A stretch of 64,000 nt of DNA from SKHV01 sp963678565 (GCA_963678565.1 OY782875.1:124001-188000), one strand, 5' to 3'; positions 1 through 9,047 are shown, numbered from the stretch's first letter. Made by a program: numbers and translations. The notes: generated by a model not told the origin, from the sequence alone.

Positions 1-305
1 TAGGTAATCTTACTGAAATTAAACTGATCGATGAAGATGTAAAAGGTGCAACCTCTTTCCGGGTAAAAACTTCAACTTTCTATATTGATTTGGGAGATAA
101 AATTGATATCGAAGAGGAAATCAAAAAGCTGGAAGAAGAATTGAAATACACCAAAGGGTTCTTAATTTCAGTACAAAAGAAATTGAGCAACGAGCGTTTT
201 GTAAACAATGCACCCGAAAAAGTGGTCGACATTGAGCGCAAAAAACAAGCCGATGCTGAATCGAAAATTACAGCATTAGAAGAACAAATTTCGAATTTGA
301 AATAA
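1..305 (+). CDS. valS: Valine--tRNA ligase, C-terminal end (partial)
   Basis: The frame is open from base 3 to the TAA at 303-305, so the 5' part of the gene lies outside the window. The visible 100 residues contain the stretch FRVKTSTFYIDLGDKID followed by a charged helical segment rich in Glu and Lys, with SNERFVNNAPEKVV near the end. This is the C-terminal antiparallel coiled-coil arm of ValRS, which contacts the tRNA elbow. The NERFVNNAPxxVV motif is very characteristic of ValRS, so the assignment is secure although the catalytic domain is not seen. The next gene begins one base after the stop codon, suggesting co-transcription. Confidence 0.95.
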   Translation, partial: GNLTEIKLIDEDVKGATSFRVKTSTFYIDLGDKIDIEEEIKKLEEELKYTKGFLISVQKKLSNERFVNNAPEKVVDIERKKQADAESKITALEEQISNLK

Positions 306-306
306 G

Positions 307-792
307 ATGGACAAAGCAAATTGGGTGACCACACAATTACAGGTAATTGAAGAGGAATCAAAGGATTTTTCGTTCTCGAAAGTAAACCTCTTAAAAATTA
401 CAAGCTTGGAGAAACTAATTAAAGAATCGCCCAACTTTGCGGATAATTGCAACCAATGCAAAAGCCATCTGGCTGAATTAGAAACGATGGTACATCAGGT
501 TTCAAAGTTAGATGATTCCAATGTTCGTCAACCCTACGAAAAAAAATTCAACGAAATGCGTCGTCATTTTCAAAAAGAACATGGCTATTTCGATCCATTT
601 CATTTTGTTGCACGTTGGGTATTAATTTTTGGACTAATTAGTGCAGCCATCGCAATGGCAATTTCTTATTTATCGCATCAAATGATCATTAGCGATTTTA
701 TTCTAATTGGTACATTTATAGGCATCACAGGGGGATATCTTTTCGGCAGTTTCAAAGACAAAAAAATTCGACAAGCCGGGAAACTGATTTAA
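307..792 (+). CDS. Small membrane protein of unknown function
   Basis: 161 residues starting one base after valS. The N-terminal 100 residues look soluble and helical and carry a CNQC pair near residue 48. Two hydrophobic segments follow (about 102-122 and 128-148), separated by a short polar turn, with a basic tail (KDKKIRQAGKLI). This is a two-helix hairpin anchor with a cytoplasmic or periplasmic N-domain. I do not recognise a named family. The CxxC could bind metal or be redox-active, but nothing else supports that. A strong hairpin terminator follows the gene, so valS and this gene probably end one transcript. Confidence 0.75.
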   Translation: MDKANWVTTQLQVIEEESKDFSFSKVNLLKITSLEKLIKESPNFADNCNQCKSHLAELETMVHQVSKLDDSNVRQPYEKKFNEMRRHFQKEHGYFDPFHFVARWVLIFGLISAAIAMAISYLSHQMIISDFILIGTFIGITGGYLFGSFKDKKIRQAGKLI

Positions 793-819
793 AGCAAAAT
801 CTTAATTTTTCAGATAGAG

Positions 820-854
820 AATAAAACCCAATTGATGCAATTGGGTTTTATTTT
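820..854 (+). terminator. Rho-independent terminator after the valS operon
   Basis: A perfect 15-bp inverted repeat (820-834 against 838-852, core AAAACCCAATTG) has a 3-base loop and ends in a T-run. It lies 28 bases past the stop of the small membrane protein. Confidence 0.9.
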
Positions 855-885
855 TTACTAAAATTGTTATTTGAAAAGTGAAAAC

Positions 886-2922
886 ATGAAATACCCAACT
901 ACACGAAAAGAAAATACAATTGACAATTACTTTGAGCAGAAGGTGGAAGACCCATATCGTTGGCTCGAAGACGACCAATCTGAAGAAACCAAGCGTTGGG
1001 TGAAGGCTCAAAACAAAGTTACCCGAGCTTATCTCGATCGCCTACCCGGTCGCGAAATGATCAATCGTCGATTAACACAGCTTTGGAATTACGAAAAATT
1101 GTCGGCACCTTTTGAAAAAGGAGGACACTGGTTTGTTCTGAAAAACGATGGACTTCAAAACCAGATGGTGCTTTTCACAATGAAAAGCCTTGAAGCAAAT
1201 CCAGCAGTGTTGCTCGATCCGAATAAATTAAGCGAAAATGGAACCATTTCCTTAACTCAGTTTGAAGTAAGTGAAGATGGCAAATACTTAATATATCAAT
1301 TGGCAAAATCGGGTTCCGACTGGAACGAAATCTTCATTTTAGATATTGATAAAAAGGAACTTTTAGCGGATCATTTAAAATGGGTCAAGTTTTCAGATTT
1401 AGCCTGCTATAAAAATGGATTTTTCTACAGCGCTTATCGGCAACCCGAATCAGGAAAAGAACTTTCAGGCGAGGCTTTAGGTCAGAAATTGTTTTATCAC
1501 CAAATAGGGACATTTCAAGATCAGGATGAACTGATTTTTGAGAATTTCGAAAATCCGCAAAGAATGCATGCTGCTTTTGTAGATTCCAATTCAGAGTGGC
1601 TGATTGTTTCCGAATCTGAATCAACAAGCGGCAATGGTTTGCTGGCAAAAAATCTGAAAACCAACTCCCAATTCAACAGAATCGCAGCAGGTTTCGATTA
1701 CGACTTTATTCCTATTGAGGTTATCAATAATCAATTGCTGGTTTTAAGCAACAAAAATGCAGCAAAATATCAACTTGGTGCAATCGATTTAAAGAACAAG
1801 AATTCAGGTTTCCAAATTATCATTCCAGAAAGCAACAACACCCTCGAAAATGTGCTTTGCTGCGGCAATCAATTGTTTTGTGTTTACATGGAAGATGCCA
1901 AAAGCAAAATAGAAATTTTCAACTTAAAGGGTCAAGCTCTAAAAAGCTTAGAATTGCCTTCGATTTGCAGTATCACCGAATTTAAAGGCACACTTAAAAG
2001 TAAGCTGATTCATTTCACCGCAAGCTCCTTCAACACGCCCGGTTCAATCTATCAATACAACATTGAAACCGGCAAAACCAAACTGATATTTGAGCCAACA
2101 ATTAATGCAAATTTGCAAGATTTTGAAATCGAGCAAAAATTCTTTGAAAGCAAAGATGGAACGAAAATTCCTATGTTTCTTTTCTACAAGAAAGGCTTGA
2201 AATTGGATAGCAACAATCCAACCTTACTATATGGATATGGCGGTTTTAATATCAGTTTACAACCAAGTTTTTCTGCGGCAAATCTCTTTTTTGCAGAACA
2301 AGGCGGAATTTATGCCATGGTAAATTTACGTGGTGGTGGCGAATATGGCGAAGCCTGGCACCAAGCCGGAACAAAACTCAACAAACAAAATGTATTTGAT
2401 GATTTTATTGCCGCTGCTGAATATTTGATACAAAATAAATATACCTCCTCCGAGAAATTGGCAATTTGCGGTGGTTCCAATGGAGGTTTACTCGTAGGAG
2501 CAACCCTCAACCAACGCCCCGACCTGTTTAGAGTAGCCCTCCCGGCGGTGGGTGTAATGGACATGCTTCGATACCACAAATTTACTATCGGATATGCCTG
2601 GGCAGGCGATTATGGGCGATCGGATGAAAGTGAAGAAATGTTCCAGTATTTGTTGAAATATTCTCCATATCATAGCATTAAAAATTCAAATTATCCCGCT
2701 ATCTTAGCAACTACAGCCGACCACGACGACCGAGTTGTGCCGGCACACACTTTTAAATATATTGCTCGAATTCAGGAAAAAAATACCAGCATTGCTCCAA
2801 CATTAGTTAGAATTGAAACCGAGGCCGGTCATGGTGCAGGAAAACCAACTGCAAAGACAATTGAAGAATTGACCAACTTATTCGCTTTTATTTTTAACGA
2901 AACCAAAACGGAATTGAAGTAA
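886..2922 (+). CDS. Prolyl oligopeptidase family serine peptidase (S9A)
   Basis: 678 residues from ATG 886. A TTG five codons upstream is also in frame, but the conserved family start (YPTTRKENTIDNYF, then DPYRWLED) fits the ATG. The N-terminal half is the beta-propeller that gates access, and the C-terminal third is the alpha/beta hydrolase. The nucleophile Ser is in GGSNGG (about residue 531), the Asp in DHDDRVVP and the His in EAGHGAGKP, so the triad is complete. The family cleaves short peptides after proline. No signal peptide is visible, so the enzyme should be cytoplasmic. The stop codon abuts the ATG of the kinase downstream, so the two are likely co-transcribed. Confidence 0.93.
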   Translation: MKYPTTRKENTIDNYFEQKVEDPYRWLEDDQSEETKRWVKAQNKVTRAYLDRLPGREMINRRLTQLWNYEKLSAPFEKGGHWFVLKNDGLQNQMVLFTMKSLEANPAVLLDPNKLSENGTISLTQFEVSEDGKYLIYQLAKSGSDWNEIFILDIDKKELLADHLKWVKFSDLACYKNGFFYSAYRQPESGKELSGEALGQKLFYHQIGTFQDQDELIFENFENPQRMHAAFVDSNSEWLIVSESESTSGNGLLAKNLKTNSQFNRIAAGFDYDFIPIEVINNQLLVLSNKNAAKYQLGAIDLKNKNSGFQIIIPESNNTLENVLCCGNQLFCVYMEDAKSKIEIFNLKGQALKSLELPSICSITEFKGTLKSKLIHFTASSFNTPGSIYQYNIETGKTKLIFEPTINANLQDFEIEQKFFESKDGTKIPMFLFYKKGLKLDSNNPTLLYGYGGFNISLQPSFSAANLFFAEQGGIYAMVNLRGGGEYGEAWHQAGTKLNKQNVFDDFIAAAEYLIQNKYTSSEKLAICGGSNGGLLVGATLNQRPDLFRVALPAVGVMDMLRYHKFTIGYAWAGDYGRSDESEEMFQYLLKYSPYHSIKNSNYPAILATTADHDDRVVPAHTFKYIARIQEKNTSIAPTLVRIETEAGHGAGKPTAKTIEELTNLFAFIFNETKTELK

Positions 2923-3558
2923 ATGGACAAGAATTTAATTATCATAGAAGGAAATATTGGTGTTGGAAAAACTTCGCTGGCAAAAAAAATCAGCGAAAAT
3001 ATGAATGCCCAATTGGTATTAGAGAAGTTTGCCGATAATCCATTTCTTGAAAAATTTTATAAAGATCAAAAGCAGTATGCATTTACACTTGAAATGTCGT
3101 TTATGGCCGAGCGCTTCAATCAGTTAATGAACGAATTGCAAAACCGTGATCTATTTAAAGATTTTGTGGTTGCCGACTATTATTTTATGAAATCGTTGAT
3201 ATTTGCAGGTGTTACCCTTTCAGATGATGAATATAATTTATACCGTAAGTTTTTCGAAATTATCTACCAACGTGTGCCTCGACCCGATTTATATGTTTAC
3301 CTGCATAAAAGTGTTTCAGGGCTTCAAGAACAAATTGGAATTCGTGGCAGATCGTACGAACAAAACATAAAAAATAGTTACCTTGAGGAAGTTACACATT
3401 CCTATTTCAGGTATTTTAAACAAGAACTTGAGTTTCCTGTTCTAATAATAGATACAAATGGCATTGATTTTGTCAACAATAACAAGGACTATAACAAAAT
3501 AACTGAAGCGATATTTCATACGAATTATAAAATGGGTATTAACCGTATCATTCTATAA
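2923..3558 (+). CDS. Deoxynucleoside kinase (deoxyadenosine/deoxyguanosine kinase family)
   Basis: 211 residues starting directly after the peptidase stop codon. The P-loop is GNIGVGKT at residues 10-17, preceded by a hydrophobic strand. The segment LEKFADNPFLEKFYKDQ and the later IGIRGRSYEQN (lid-type Arg region) match the dCK/dGK/dAK fold. The family phosphorylates deoxynucleosides with ATP for salvage into dNTP pools in the cytosol. Length matches bacterial members. Substrate specificity (dA, dG or dC) cannot be read from the sequence. Confidence 0.88.
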   Translation: MDKNLIIIEGNIGVGKTSLAKKISENMNAQLVLEKFADNPFLEKFYKDQKQYAFTLEMSFMAERFNQLMNELQNRDLFKDFVVADYYFMKSLIFAGVTLSDDEYNLYRKFFEIIYQRVPRPDLYVYLHKSVSGLQEQIGIRGRSYEQNIKNSYLEEVTHSYFRYFKQELEFPVLIIDTNGIDFVNNNKDYNKITEAIFHTNYKMGINRIIL

Positions 3559-3602
3559 ATCAAATTTTCAAACAATCTGCTTTTAAGTATTAAAAACATT
3601 CT

Positions 3603-3610
3603 TATTTTTG
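3603..3610 (+). promoter_or_regulatory. Bacteroidota -7 box upstream of the OmpA/TPR lipoprotein
   Basis: TATTTTTG matches TAnnTTTG exactly. No good -33 TTG is seen at the usual distance (TTTTAA near 3581). It overlaps an in-frame TTG (3608), which argues that translation starts later. Confidence 0.55.
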
Positions 3611-3655
3611 TACAAGTTCAGAAAATTAAATAATAATATAATAATGATGTCCATC

Positions 3656-5437
3656 ATGAAAAATTTTAATTTAAAGGCCATTCTCACTTTAACAGTTGCA
3701 ACTTTGTTGCTTAGTGGTTGTGCAAGCCTTAAAAAAATGCAGAAAAATGCTGATCTCGTAAAATGGAACGTTACACCTGAAGTGCTAGAAGCAAACGCAG
3801 GTGAAGTTGAGGTTTCGGTTGAAGCTCAAATTCCAGCAGAGTATTTCCTAGATTTTGCAGAAATGACTGTTACTCCAGTTTTAAAATATGATGGAGGCGA
3901 AGCTTCTTTCCCTGCTTTAAAACTTCAAGGAGAAGAAGTTGTTGCAAATAACAAAGTAGTTTCATACGATAACGGAGGAAGCTTTTCAGTAAAAGGTTCT
4001 GTTCCTTACGAAGCAGCAATGAGAATGTCGGAATTAGTTCTTGATATTCAATTAGCAAAAGCAGGAACAGACAAAACAGCAACCATAGAAGCAAAAAAAG
4101 TAGCTGATGGAGTTATTTCAACTTCAGAAATGGTTCAAAAATTAGGAGCTCCGATTCTTGGTGTTCAAGCCGATCCTGAAGCTAAATCAAGAGAAGGTGA
4201 AGTTAAAAACAGTGACTACGACGCGAGCAAAGACGAATTCCAAAGAGTTCTTGCTGACGAGTTTATTGCTGACGTTCACTTCTTAATCAATAGCTCTTAC
4301 GTTCGCGGAACTGAAAGAAAAGGTGAAGATGTTGATACCTTCTCTGAATATGTAAAAGATGCATATACCGTTGAAAATAAAAAATTGAAAGACGTTGAAG
4401 TTTCAGCTTACGCTTCTCCTGATGGAGAAATGGACTGGAACGACAAACTATCTCAACAACGCGAAAGCTCTGCTTCGAAATTCTTAGCTCGCTCGTTGAA
4501 AAAAGCAGGTGTTGATGTTGAATTAAAAACTTCATACACTGCTGAAGACTGGGAAGGTTTCAAAGAATTGTTAGAAAAATCTAACATTCAGGATAAAGAA
4601 TTAATTCTTCGTGTATTAACTATGTACACTGATCCTGAAGTTCGCGAAAACGAAATTCGTAACTTATCAGAAGCATTTACTGCTGTAGCTGACGACATTC
4701 TTCCAGAATTGCGTCGTGCGAAGTTCATTGTTGAAGCTGACCTTATTGGTAAAAGCGACGACGAAATTTTAGCTGCTGCGAAAAGTGATGCAAGCTCATT
4801 AACTGAAGCTGAACTTTTATACGCTGCAACTTTAACTGAAGATGCAAACGAAAAATTATCATTCTATAACGCATTCACTAAAAATTTCTCTTCAGATTGG
4901 CGTGGTTACAACAACATTGGTGTAATTTATGTTAGACAAGGCAACTTAAGTGCTGCTGCTGAACAATTCGAAATTGCTGCTAAAAATGATCCTAGCAACA
5001 TTATTGTTAAAAACAACCTTGGAATTATTGCATTGGCCAATGGCGAAACTGCAAAAGCAAAAGAATTATTCTCTGCTGCTTCAGGTGTTGCGCCTCAGGT
5101 TGATTACAACTTAGGTATTATTAGCATTCTTGAAGGTGATTATAACAAAGCTGTTTCTTACTTCGGTGAGTGTACAAAACCGAACGCTGCATTGGCTAAG
5201 ATTTTAGCTGGAGACAACAGTGGTGCTTTGAAAACATTAGAATCTTCGGAAAGTGAAGATGCTACTATAGACTACTTGAAAGCAGTTGTTGGAGCACGTA
5301 CTTCTAAAGAAAACTTAGTAATGGAAAGCTTAACCGCAGCTGTTGCTAAAGATGCTTCGTTGAAAGCTTCTGCAAAAACAGATCTTGAGTTTGCTAAATA
5401 TTTCGACAATGCAACTTTCAAAGGAATTGTAGAGTAA
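3656..5437 (+). CDS. Lipoprotein with OmpA-like domain and TPR repeats
   Basis: 593 residues from ATG 3656. In-frame ATGs at 3644 and 3647 are possible, but the signal peptide (MKNFNLKAILTLTVATLLLSGC, lipobox Cys 22) fits 3656 best. After an N-terminal beta-rich region comes an OmpA-like peptidoglycan-binding segment (about 200-300) with ASPDGEMDWNDKLSQQR, the usual N...LS..R pattern. A helical region follows, then TPR-like repeats (GYNNIGVIYVRQGNLSAAAEQF, then NNLGIIALANGETAKA). Likely an outer-membrane lipoprotein tethering the envelope to peptidoglycan. Codon choice is strongly biased (GCT, GAA, CGT/CGC), suggesting high expression. It is monocistronic between a promoter and a terminator. 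Confidence 0.8.
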   Translation: MKNFNLKAILTLTVATLLLSGCASLKKMQKNADLVKWNVTPEVLEANAGEVEVSVEAQIPAEYFLDFAEMTVTPVLKYDGGEASFPALKLQGEEVVANNKVVSYDNGGSFSVKGSVPYEAAMRMSELVLDIQLAKAGTDKTATIEAKKVADGVISTSEMVQKLGAPILGVQADPEAKSREGEVKNSDYDASKDEFQRVLADEFIADVHFLINSSYVRGTERKGEDVDTFSEYVKDAYTVENKKLKDVEVSAYASPDGEMDWNDKLSQQRESSASKFLARSLKKAGVDVELKTSYTAEDWEGFKELLEKSNIQDKELILRVLTMYTDPEVRENEIRNLSEAFTAVADDILPELRRAKFIVEADLIGKSDDEILAAAKSDASSLTEAELLYAATLTEDANEKLSFYNAFTKNFSSDWRGYNNIGVIYVRQGNLSAAAEQFEIAAKNDPSNIIVKNNLGIIALANGETAKAKELFSAASGVAPQVDYNLGIISILEGDYNKAVSYFGECTKPNAALAKILAGDNSGALKTLESSESEDATIDYLKAVVGARTSKENLVMESLTAAVAKDASLKASAKTDLEFAKYFDNATFKGIVE

Positions 5438-5460
5438 CTATTGCTTACACAAAATATAAG

Positions 5461-5490
5461 AAAAGGCGAATCAAATTGGTTCGCCTTTTT
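5461..5490 (+). terminator. Terminator after the OmpA/TPR lipoprotein gene
   Basis: AAAAGGCGAA (5461-5470) pairs with TTCGCCTTTT (5480-5489) and is followed by more T. It sits 24 bases after the stop. Confidence 0.88.
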
Positions 5491-5515
5491 TCTTCCCCTA
5501 AAAAGTTAAGGTACT

Positions 5516-5547
5516 AAAAAGGCCATCAAGAACTTGATGACCTTTTT
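5516..5547 (-). terminator. Terminator of ilvE
   Basis: The inverted repeat AAAAAGG-C-CATCAAG / CTTGATG-A-CCTTTTT has one mismatch and a 2-base loop. On the minus strand it ends in a T-run just after the ilvE stop at 5565. It could also act on plus-strand readthrough. Confidence 0.8.
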
Positions 5548-5564
5548 ATTATTTCCTATTTATA

Positions 5565-6578
5565 CTATTCAATTATATCTACCCAACCATAAGGATCAGC
5601 CTCATGTCCGTATTGGATATTAATTAAACGTTCATACAGCTTTGTTGTTATTGGTCCCGGCTCTTCACCATAAAAATACTTCTGATTGTTCAATTGATCA
5701 TAAACACTTCTAATTGGTGAAATAACTGCTGCGGTACCACAAGCACCGGCTTCAGAAAATTCTGCAAGCTCTTCAACAGCAACTCTTCTTTCCTCAACTG
5801 TTAATCCCATATCTGCGGCTATTTGTCGAAGACTCTTATTGGTAATCGAAGGCAGAATTGATTCGGACTTAGGAGTTATATAAGAGTTTTCCTTAATTCC
5901 GTAGAAATTAGCAGGACCACATTCATCAATATACTTCTTTTCGCGTGCATCTAAATAGAGTACAGCCGAATAACCTTCTTCTTGCGCTTTGATTCCAGCT
6001 TTCATACCAGCGGCATAATTTCCGCCCACTTTTATATTCCCAGTTCCTTGAGGTGCAGCACGATCGTGGTCGCGATAAATTACGATATCAGAAGGTTTGA
6101 ACCCTGATTTAAAGTAAGGACCTACTGGCATTACAAACACCATAAATAAATACTCTTCGGCTGGTTTCACCCCAATTTGAGGTCCAATACCGTATAATAC
6201 TGGTCGAACATATAAGGATGCACCCGATCCGTAGGGAGGTACAAAATCTTTGTTTAATTGAATGACTTTATGGACGGCTTCTTCAAAAATTTCAACAGGT
6301 ACTCGAGGCATTAAAATACCATCGGCAGATGATTGTAGTCTTTTTGCATTTTCATCAACTCGGAAAACACGAATTTTTCCGTCTTCTCCTTTATAGGCTT
6401 TTAAGCCTTCAAATGCTTCTTGGCCATAATGCAATGCAGTAGCAGCCATGTGAATCGATACTTGTGCTGAATCAGACACTTCTAATTCACCCCAGGCACC
6501 GTTTTTGTAGTAACAGCGAACATTAAACTCTGTGTCGCGGTAACCAAATCCTAGATTTTTCCAGTCAAGATTGTCCAT
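5565..6578 (-). CDS. ilvE: Branched-chain amino acid aminotransferase (long, eukaryote-like type)
   Basis: 337 residues. PLP-dependent fold class IV enzyme that interconverts Leu/Ile/Val with their 2-oxo acids using glutamate/2-oxoglutarate. Seen: the N-terminal LHYGQEAFEGLKAYKGEDG, the catalytic Lys region GTGNIKVGGNYAAGMK, and the cofactor-binding YIDECGPANFYGI. Length and motifs match the eukaryote-type BCAT group rather than the shorter E. coli type. No other ilv or leu genes are nearby. It has its own terminator and a conspicuous inverted repeat 20 bases upstream of the ATG, so it may be individually regulated. Confidence 0.95.
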   Translation of the reverse strand: MDNLDWKNLGFGYRDTEFNVRCYYKNGAWGELEVSDSAQVSIHMAATALHYGQEAFEGLKAYKGEDGKIRVFRVDENAKRLQSSADGILMPRVPVEIFEEAVHKVIQLNKDFVPPYGSGASLYVRPVLYGIGPQIGVKPAEEYLFMVFVMPVGPYFKSGFKPSDIVIYRDHDRAAPQGTGNIKVGGNYAAGMKAGIKAQEEGYSAVLYLDAREKKYIDECGPANFYGIKENSYITPKSESILPSITNKSLRQIAADMGLTVEERRVAVEELAEFSEAGACGTAAVISPIRSVYDQLNNQKYFYGEEPGPITTKLYERLINIQYGHEADPYGWVDIIE

Positions 6579-6598
6579 AAATTTCCATTTCCATTAAA

Positions 6599-6622
6599 TT
6601 TGGTAATTCCAGTTTTACCAAA
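6599..6622. promoter_or_regulatory. Inverted repeat upstream of ilvE, candidate operator
   Basis: TTTGGTAA (6599-6606) and TTACCAAA (6615-6622) form a perfect 8-bp inverted repeat with an 8-base spacer, about 20 bases before the ilvE ATG. There is no T-run after it, so it is not an obvious terminator. It resembles operators of GntR-type repressors, but the regulator is unknown. Confidence 0.45.
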
Positions 6623-6682
6623 AGTTAGTAAAACTACAAAATATGAGAAGAATAACAGCTTGAGTTCTGGCAGTTTTTTCAG

Positions 6683-7486
6683 TTAATACTGTAAATTAAT
6701 ATAATATCCGGTATGTCGACGGATATTAAGGACCTTTGAGTCTTCAAAATACAAATACTGTCCTTTAACCCCTTTCAAAACTCCTTCAATTGTAGCTTGC
6801 TTGTCAAAATTTACGGCGGTAATTTTCTCTGGATAAGTATCTATTGGATAATTAAGTACAATTACTTCTTCATCGGGTACCAAATATTGCTGCAACTCTG
6901 GATGCAACAAATCCTTTAATTTAGCTTTATATTCAACCAAATCGTTAGCCTTTTTATTCTCGCCTAAAAGCATTTTTCTCCAATTAGTTTTATCAGGAAA
7001 ATGTTTTTTTAATTCGGTTTCAATTATTCCGGCAATATGTCTATTAGGCGTTTTTGCAATAATTAAAGCTTGCGAAGCTCCTTGATCAATCCAACGAGTT
7101 GGGATCTGATGATGGCGAGTTACACCAACTTTTATTTCACTTGTTAAAGAGAGGTACACATAGTGATCGATTAAATCGTGAGTTTGAGCCCACTCTAAAT
7201 CTCGAGCCACTCCAAATTGAGCCATCGATAATTCAGGTCGAATAATACTTTCATCAGCCAATGGCGAAGTTTGCATACATTGATAACAAAAGCCTTGACT
7301 AAATGATTTTTTTGTTTTCTTGCCGCAAGCAATGCAGTTTATTTGACCATCAAACACAAATTTAATTGGTTGCCCAATCAGCTTATTAAGGTTGATTCGT
7401 TCATCTCCTAAAACTAATTGATATTGCACCAGTTGCGCATCTGCAACCTGCATTTTTTGAATATTCCCGCTTGCTGATTTATTCAT
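6683..7486 (-). CDS. DUF2797 family protein with zinc-ribbon-like cysteines
   Basis: 267 residues. A four-cysteine cluster lies about a quarter of the way in (CIACGKKTKKSF, then CYQC), probably binding zinc. The core KVGVTRHHQIPTRWIDQGA with a downstream IETELKK is the hallmark of DUF2797. It resembles the GIY-YIG nuclease arrangement (a short strand, then Arg, then a Glu-bearing helix). That similarity suggests nucleic-acid cleavage, but the function is not known. The gene starts 21 bases after a decayed DUF5916 fragment on the same strand; the two are not clearly related in function. Confidence 0.75.
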   Translation of the reverse strand: MNKSASGNIQKMQVADAQLVQYQLVLGDERINLNKLIGQPIKFVFDGQINCIACGKKTKKSFSQGFCYQCMQTSPLADESIIRPELSMAQFGVARDLEWAQTHDLIDHYVYLSLTSEIKVGVTRHHQIPTRWIDQGASQALIIAKTPNRHIAGIIETELKKHFPDKTNWRKMLLGENKKANDLVEYKAKLKDLLHPELQQYLVPDEEVIVLNYPIDTYPEKITAVNFDKQATIEGVLKGVKGQYLYFEDSKVLNIRRHTGYYINLQY

Positions 7487-7507
7487 TAAAATTATCCCTT
7501 TGGATTC

Positions 7508-7840
7508 CTAATTAAGTGTTGAATTCAAATCAATATAGTAAAGTAACTTCAATGAGATGCTATTGGTTTGATCTAATTTAAAAGTATTGAGTAGGTTTTC
7601 TTTATAGAAGTAACTAATTTCATCCTTGTTGCTCCCAATTTCATTCTTCCAAACCACCGATAACATGCTTCCAAGTGCCAATTCCCACGCAAAAATCATA
7701 TCGATATTAAAGGTATTAAAATTAATATCGGCATCGGTTTCATAAGATTCTTGATAGCTTAAACTGCCATCCTTATTTAGCCATTTCATTTCCTGAGAAT
7801 CGGCATAAGACCAATAATGTCTCAAACTATAATTAACGCT
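7508..7840 (-). pseudogene. C-terminal remnant of a DUF5916 outer-membrane protein gene
   Basis: Only about 110 codons remain, reading NYSLRHYWSYADSQE to a TAG at 7508-7510. The pattern of alternating hydrophobic strands (NFNTFNIDMIFAWELALGS, then SISLKLLYYIDLN) and the RHYWSY start of the last segment match the end of the beta-barrel of DUF5916 proteins, which are usually 700-900 residues. The frame is open upstream only to a stop near 7862, and the galE terminator lies just beyond, so the first 85-90 percent is gone. No credible start exists: the first in-frame candidate is a TTG inside the barrel motif. I judge it non-functional. Confidence 0.7.
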
Positions 7841-7874
7841 CCTGCAGTGCTTGATAATAAATTAAACTTAATTG

Positions 7875-7904
7875 AAAAAAGCCGTCCACAAGAACGGCTT
7901 TTTT
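7875..7904 (-). terminator. Terminator of galE
   Basis: AAAAAAGCCGT pairs with ACGGCTTTTTT around an 8-base loop. It lies 16 bases beyond the galE stop on the minus strand. Confidence 0.88.
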
Positions 7905-7919
7905 GCACAATCTTAAATT

Positions 7920-8948
7920 TCACTTCAAGTTTCGCACCTTTTTTTCCCATTTCCAGGCCGAAAGTAAGGTATCCTCTAAGGATGTTTCAGCTTTCCAACC
8001 AAGTTCCTCATTAGCCAAAGTTGTATCTGCCCATGTTTTCTCAACATCACCAGCTCGTCGATCTACAATTTTGTATGGCAATTTTACTCCGGTTGACTTT
8101 TCAAAAGCATTAATAATTTCCAGCACAGAAGATCCCTTTCCTGTTCCCAAATTAAATATTTCGTACGATTCTTTATTCTTGCCTTCCAACAAACGTGCAA
8201 TTGCAACCACATGCGCTTTGGCTAAATCAACAACGTTAATGTAATCGCGAACAGCCGATCCATCAGGAGTATTGTAATCATCACCAAACACCTTCAACTC
8301 ATCGCGTAAACCTGCGGCAGTTTGAGTAATAAAAGGAACAAGATTTTGCGGAACCCCTAAAGGCAATTCTCCAATAAGGGCAGATGGATGTGCACCAATT
8401 GGATTAAAATATCGCAATGCAATTCCTTTCAAGATCGGATTTGCTTTAATTCCATCACTTAAGATATCTTCATTTACACGCTTGGTATTCCCGTAAGGCG
8501 ACTCGGCATCTTTACGTGGTGTGCTTTCGGTAACAGGCAAGACATCAGGCTGCCCGTAAACAGTACATGATGATGAAAAAACAATGTTTGGTATCTTATA
8601 TTTTACCTGACAGTCTAAAATATTCAGCAGCGAAACCAAGTTATTACGATAATAATAAAGAGGTTTCTCTACAGACTCACCTACTGCTTTTGCTGCTGCA
8701 AAATGAATAATTGCAGCAATGTCTGTATGTTGAGCAAAGAAATCATCGGTTGCTTTAAAATCAAATAAATCAAATTTTTCGAATGCCGGCTTTATACCAC
8801 TAATCTTCTCTATGTTGTCTAATACATCGATACTTGAATTAGATAAATTATCGACAATAATCACTTCATAACCTGCATTTTGTAACTCCACAACCGTATG
8901 CGATCCTATGAATCCGGTTCCTCCTGTTACAAGAATTTTTTGTGCCAT
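7920..8948 (-). CDS. galE: UDP-glucose 4-epimerase
   Basis: 342 residues. Extended short-chain dehydrogenase that interconverts UDP-glucose and UDP-galactose with bound NAD. Seen: the NAD-binding GGTGFIGSH near the N-terminus, the SSSCTVYG strand carrying the catalytic Ser/Thr, and the active-site SPYGNTK (Tyr-x-x-x-Lys). RYFNPIGAHPS and the VRDYINVVDLA segment fix it as GalE rather than another epimerase. Full family length. It is monocistronic with its own terminator and probably supplies UDP-galactose for surface polysaccharide. Confidence 0.95.
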   Translation of the reverse strand: MAQKILVTGGTGFIGSHTVVELQNAGYEVIIVDNLSNSSIDVLDNIEKISGIKPAFEKFDLFDFKATDDFFAQHTDIAAIIHFAAAKAVGESVEKPLYYYRNNLVSLLNILDCQVKYKIPNIVFSSSCTVYGQPDVLPVTESTPRKDAESPYGNTKRVNEDILSDGIKANPILKGIALRYFNPIGAHPSALIGELPLGVPQNLVPFITQTAAGLRDELKVFGDDYNTPDGSAVRDYINVVDLAKAHVVAIARLLEGKNKESYEIFNLGTGKGSSVLEIINAFEKSTGVKLPYKIVDRRAGDVEKTWADTTLANEELGWKAETSLEDTLLSAWKWEKKVRNLK

Positions 8949-9047
8949 TATATTAACGTTTAAGGTGAACTCGCAAAATACGAAATTAATAAGAAAAATA
9001 GCTCATTTTAAAGCCTCGCACAAGCCAAATTTGTTGAAAACTTTGTT

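Noticed and set aside
3608..3655. Earlier TTG start for the OmpA/TPR lipoprotein
   Set aside because: The TTG is part of the TATTTTTG promoter box and would disrupt the signal peptide.
7862..8244. Plus-strand open frames across the 3' end of galE
   Set aside because: They are shadows of galE in other frames; galE on the minus strand has all family motifs over its full length.
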